From Mactromeris polynyma (taxonomy: Eukaryota; Mollusca; Bivalvia; Venerida; Mactridae): DNA of 64,000 nt. Both the position numbers and the translations under genes were made by a program. Below are positions 62,601 to 64,000 of this stretch, piece after piece; the first letter of the stretch is position 1, and each line of letters starts with the position of its first letter. The notes beneath the pieces were generated by a model. That model saw nothing but the letters and a program-made list of their open reading frames with translations, was not told the DNA's origin and ran no database searches. The stretch lies in NCBI GenBank assembly GCA_032209605.1, contig JASFXZ010000005.1:28012905-28076904 (forward strand). The letters run 5' to 3'.

Positions 62601-63023
62601 GATTACAGACATATTTTGAAAGAGTCAATATAAAACTCAGGGTATGCAATATGTCGTTAGGTGACATTAAAATAAGTACGTATAAATAAAAAAAAAACAT
62701 TGTTTTTCTTTAGCACATATACACAGTGCAACAGTTAGCTATTTTGTCATTTTGCCATGCATACTGGTCAAATACTTGAGTTGTTTTGTAAGTTTACTGG
62801 CTATAGAGGTGTCCTGCTGTTTGCGCGAAAATCGCGTTTTTGTTGATGAAATCGTTTACATTTTCAACAAAATGAAAGATATTGTATACAAAAATGACCG
62901 AAGAGAGCATCTATGTTATTTTTAAATTAACTACGTCTTCTAACCCAAAGTATTAAAAGTACAGAAAAGTCTATAAAATAACTTACCGTTTCTTTTTCCT
63001 TCATCTGGTCTATTTGAATCCAT
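35486..63023 (-). CDS. SLC4 Na+-coupled bicarbonate transporter (21 coding exons, complete)
   Basis: Plasma-membrane HCO3-/CO3 2- carrier for pH and ion balance, of the Na+-coupled SLC4 branch (SLC4A4/5/7/8/10-like). Minus-strand exons: 63023-62987, 52206-52123, 51824-51647, 51250-51090, 50330-50181, 49606-49527, 49034-48877, 48664-48580 (or 47524-47443), 46292-46146, 45812-45715, 45040-44866, 44234-44101, 43447-43122, 42720-42359, 41725-41561, 41052-40874, 40066-39994, 39604-39536, 38639-38463, 38066-37935, 35611-35486. Phases agree throughout; 3096 nt, 1031 aa, typical of the family. Motifs: [114 protein letters not shown]. The start ATG follows a TTTTTTCAG acceptor by 2 nt, so a 5' exon off the shown model is likely. 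Transport stoichiometry cannot be told from sequence. Confidence 0.95.
35691..35846. mobile_element. Pogo/Tigger-like MITE, SLC4 intron 20
   Basis: Ends CAGTAAAATCACAATAATAA and GTGAGGTTTTACTGTA. Family core: AAGACCACCTTTGGGACC, AGAGCAAAACAGTGAAAATG. Confidence 0.8.
35930..36060 (-). repeat. SINE-like fragment in intron 20
   Basis: The minus strand shows a tRNA-like box B (GAGTTTGAATCC around 35994-36005) with preceding GTGAGCC-like sequence. Degraded; assignment is tentative. Confidence 0.35.
36480..36700. repeat. AAT-rich low-complexity tract
   Basis: Irregular (AAT/ATT)n DNA within SLC4 intron 20; no longer unit period. Confidence 0.8.
36970..37188. mobile_element. CRE-palindrome MITE, copy 5, SLC4 intron 20
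   Basis: CTGCTGTGTGATTTCCAATC on the left, ATCGTACAGCGGCGCTCAT on the right; TGACGTCA twice (the second in TTGACGTCACGTG, overlapping a CACGTG E-box). Confidence 0.85.
37771..37922. mobile_element. Pogo/Tigger-like MITE beside the exon 20 donor
   Basis: TACAGTCAAACCTCGATAAT to GATGAGGTTTTACTGTA. Its end is 12 nt from exon 20 (37935), just beyond the GTAAGC donor. Confidence 0.85.
38045..38265. repeat. Three copies of an exon-20 acceptor-region segment
   Basis: GCAAGCACCTGTTGACACAG occurs at the exon 20 start (about 38058-38077) and again at about 38236-38255. A diverged form (AAGCGCCTGTCAACATAGAT) lies at about 38150. The duplicated pieces include exon-edge and acceptor sequence on the minus strand. 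Confidence 0.8.
38780..39030 (+). repeat. SINE-like element in SLC4 intron 18
   Basis: Box-B-like GGATCAAATCCCACCGGG, then GAAGCTCGGTGGTTCTACAC, GGTCTTCCTCCAACCTCATA and AGCTGGAATAAGTGC, ending TATGTGACTTAAAGCCCC. The downstream half resembles the conserved domain of mollusc SINEs as I recall them. Confidence 0.5.
40370..40500 (+). repeat. tRNA-derived SINE in SLC4 intron 16
   Basis: Box-A-like AAGGAGTAGCGCGAC and box-B-like GTGGGTTCAAATCTTGG at about 40428-40444, spaced as in tRNA promoters. Confidence 0.6.
40662..40842. mobile_element. Pogo/Tigger-like MITE beside the exon 16 donor
   Basis: TACAGTAAAACCTCGGTAAT to GTGAGGGTTTACTGTA; ends 31 nt from exon 16 (40874). Confidence 0.85.
41393..41537. 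mobile_element. Pogo/Tigger-like MITE (second subfamily) beside the exon 15 donor
   Basis: TACAGTAGCACCTCGTTTAT to GAACGAGGTCCGACTGTA, about 145 bp, with inverted ends. Its end is 23 nt from exon 15 (41561). Confidence 0.85.
41859..42008. mobile_element. Pogo/Tigger-like MITE, SLC4 intron 14
   Basis: TACAGTAAAAACTCAATAAT to GCGGTTTTACTGTA, core TGGTCTTCTCATTGAGGTGG. Confidence 0.8.
45469..45694. mobile_element. CRE-palindrome MITE, copy 6, beside the exon 10 donor
   Basis: GATCGCTGCTGTAGGATTTA to GTACAGCGCCGCTCAA. Two TGACGTCA octamers plus TCACGTGTGA. Ends about 20 nt from exon 10 (45715). Confidence 0.85.
47443..47524 (-). other. SLC4 exon 8, version B (duplicated alternative)
   Basis: 82 nt, also phase 2 in and phase 0 out. 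Encodes [14 protein letters not shown] then [14 protein letters not shown]. Acceptor ATTGAAG, donor GTAGGT. It is homologous to version A across its whole length and lies 1055 nt downstream of it. The frame is intact and the splice sites match version A in phase, so it looks functional. Confidence 0.87.
47873..48013. repeat. Large fold-back between the two exon-8 versions
   Basis: Left arm: GCTTATGATAGGAATGCACC, GATTGTAACAAAGTTACCTC, CCCTTCTATAT. The right arm (about 47951-48013) is its imperfect reverse complement (ATATAGAAGG, AAGGGGAGATAATCTTGTTA, CAATCG, TGTGCATTACGATAGACAAGC). Probably a MITE, but in the pre-mRNA it would form a long hairpin. Confidence 0.75.
48580..48664 (-). other. SLC4 exon 8, version A
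   Basis: 85 nt, entering in phase 2 and leaving in phase 0. Encodes [14 protein letters not shown] then [15 protein letters not shown]. Acceptor TTTTCTAG, donor GTAGGT. Aligns with the RFLFILLGP...HEIGRAIATLMSDE segment of vertebrate homologues. Confidence 0.9.
49224..49410. mobile_element. Pogo/Tigger-like MITE, SLC4 intron 6
   Basis: AGAGTAAAACCCCAATAATA, AAGACCACCCTTGGGACCCT and GAACAAAACAGTGAAAATGG. The right end is degraded (GTGAGGTGTTTTTGTGCA). Confidence 0.75.
53369..53548. mobile_element. Pogo/Tigger-like MITE (second subfamily), SLC4 intron 1
   Basis: TACAGTCGGACCTCGTTTAT to GAACGAGGTCCGGCTGTA, about 180 bp, with clean inverted ends; the most complete short copy of this subfamily. 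Confidence 0.85.
54785..56086. repeat. 49-bp minisatellite in SLC4 intron 1, about 26-27 copies
   Basis: Unit: GGCCACACATTCCCACTTTT, CTTAAATATCATAGAATGGA, TAATAGTKA. Nearly identical copies; the position before GGCC varies A/G/T. Around 55886-55943 two adjacent units lack the ATATCATAGA portion. Confidence 0.95.
56795..56852 (-). repeat. tRNA-like SINE fragment
   Basis: Minus strand GGTCGCGGGTTCGATCTCTG is a good box B; box A is weak. It lies directly against the element at 56854-57148. Confidence 0.45.
56854..57148. mobile_element. GC-rich TIR element
   Basis: Imperfect inverted ends TGCCTCGGTCACACGAAGTT and GAGCTTCATGTTACCAAGGCA, about 295 bp. The interior has CGGACTTCCTACGGGT/ACCCGTGGGA-type blocks. 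No ORF. Confidence 0.65.
57296..57480 (+). repeat. Dispersed repeat, 'CCTCCCCACACAGAC' family, copy
   Basis: AAGGAACGCCACATACATAA, GACAATGCCTCACCACACAG and TTTGAGGAGGTGCAATGGTA, matching 23960-24110. Confidence 0.6.
58783..58912 (+). repeat. tRNA-derived SINE, short form
   Basis: Head AGAGAGGCACAGTGGTATAA and box-B-like GTTGGTTCGAATCACG, then straight into the tail CACAATCGATGTAAAATAAA shared with 22735-22930. About 65 bp shorter than that copy. Confidence 0.7.
60995..61112 (-). repeat. tRNA-derived SINE, minus strand
   Basis: Minus strand GTGTCTGAGTGGTCAAGCC (box A region) and AAGGTTCGAACCCGG (box B), resembling a Ser/Leu-type tRNA head; the body continues to about 60995. Confidence 0.65.
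61150..61368. mobile_element. Pogo/Tigger-like MITE, inverted, SLC4 intron 1
   Basis: TACAGTAAAACCTCTCTTAA to TCAAGGTTTTACTGTA, with repeated AATAAGACCACCTCAAT-like phrases near the left end. Confidence 0.8.
61862..62131. mobile_element. Pogo/Tigger-like MITE containing a nested hairpin element
   Basis: Ends TACAGTGAAACAATAATAAT and TTTCGAGGTTTTACTGTA. Between them, 61926-62013 is a separate hairpin (CTAACTCCTAT ... ATAGGAGTTAG) related to the one at 32997-33088. Confidence 0.75.
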
Positions 63024-63025
63024 GG
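62987..63025 (-). other. SLC4 first coding exon
   Basis: ATG at 63023-63021, encoding [12 protein letters not shown], ending in phase 1 at a GTAAGT donor (62986-62981). The 5' boundary is an acceptor (TTTTTTCAG), so transcription starts upstream in a non-coding or additional coding exon beyond about 63.1 kb. The following intron is about 10.8 kb and holds the 49-bp minisatellite and many repeats. Confidence 0.8.
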
Positions 63026-64000
63026 CTGAAAAAAATCACAAAAATGGTATACATTTGCGTTCCCATGGTAACGAGTATTATTCAGTATCGATGTAGATAG
63101 ATTATCAAACATTTCGAAATAAACATCTTTATTTGCAACAATCAAACGTTTCAAGATTCGTCCAATGAACGTAATCAGTTGACGCAAATTAAATAGTAAG
63201 TGAAGTGTTAAATTATCAATTTCAAATACATTTTAAAAACGTAATTCAGAAAATAAACAAACAAAATAACCATCTGTACACTGACTGAAAATATAAAACT
63301 ATGTTGTCTTCTCACTGGAAAAAAATGCCTTTATGTTTCCATACAATCTTGTCATTCGGTAATTTATTACGAAGTGTATTTTATTGTCAATAAATTCCGG
63401 AAAAAAAAATATCAATACATTACGCTAAAAACCATAAATATATTTTTTGCTGATTAAAATGTTTATGAAAATGAAGATGTGTTGAGTAGATGTACAAGCA
63501 TATATACATAAAATAAATATTCCTCACATTTTATCAAATCTAACTCCATTGTTGGTGAACTTTGTATCGTCACACGCAAGATTGCCATAGTCAAAGAAAA
63601 CACCGTTTTAATTCAAACATTGTTTTCTTTAAAACATTAAACTATATTAAACATACATCACAGCCCACTTAAAACACAAGCAAACATAGTCAGATAATTA
63701 ACCAAATTTCATTGTTCGTTCGCATGCACGTGTGTAAATAGAATGCGTTACTTCGTGCAATATTGAGAAAATGAATTGAATTAAGATTAATTTGTTTCGC
63801 TGCGTTGGCTTTGTGTGCCGTTTATTTAAAGTGTAAAACCTCGAGAAGGTTTTTTGGTTACATCTTCGCCTTGATCTATCAGGCATAATAAAAGTCTTAA
63901 TTTTCTGAAATTATTCACTGGGGGTTTGTGATATAGATTCATTACAAATTATGGTATGGAGTTTTTATGCGATATAATTGAAAATGTACTTAGCAATAAA
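63026..64000. other. Upstream of the first SLC4 coding exon
   Basis: Should include the remaining 5' intron and possibly a non-coding exon of the SLC4 gene, but no promoter or exon boundary could be fixed. AT-rich, with no other gene seen. Confidence 0.4.

Overview
The window is AT-rich eukaryotic DNA with long introns, GT-AG splice sites, tRNA-derived SINEs, short inverted-repeat elements and several minisatellites. The three gene types (galanin/allatostatin-A-like receptor, HSPA12-type chaperone, SLC4 bicarbonate transporter) and the repeat texture suggest a mollusc, most likely a bivalve. That taxonomic call is inference, not proof.

Layout. (1) 21-2427 (+): the last three coding exons of a rhodopsin-family peptide GPCR, TM3 to C-terminus; the 5' part lies off the left edge. 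(2) 7650-9110: an inverted, tail-to-tail duplicate of its last two exons and 3' flank, now a pseudogene with two nonsense codons and a 4-nt deletion. (3) 9.4-22.7 kb: no gene seen. It holds an 18-bp array, a 36-bp array inside a duplicated unit, a 30-bp array of about 60 copies, a GC-rich insert within a pogo/Tigger-like element, and SINEs. (4) 23037-29042 (+): a complete five-exon HSPA12-like gene (606 aa), with a perfect 120-unit (CGTT)n microsatellite in intron 2. (5) 29-35.4 kb: intergenic repeats. (6) 63023-35486 (-): a complete 21-exon SLC4 Na+-coupled bicarbonate transporter (1031 aa by my exon model), with a 10.8-kb first intron carrying a 49-bp minisatellite.

Most interesting points. 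The SLC4 gene has two homologous alternatives of exon 8 (48580-48664 and 47443-47524). Only using exactly one keeps the reading frame, so they look like a mutually exclusive pair in the cytosolic regulatory domain; a large fold-back sequence lies in the intron between them. A palindromic MITE family present six times carries several TGACGTCA (CRE/ATF) palindromes per copy. Several MITEs sit within about 35 bp of splice sites in the SLC4 and HSPA12 genes.

The three genes do not form an obvious pathway; they are ordinary neighbours. Exon coordinates come from hand translation with phase checks. Family calls rest on recognised motifs, not on database searches.
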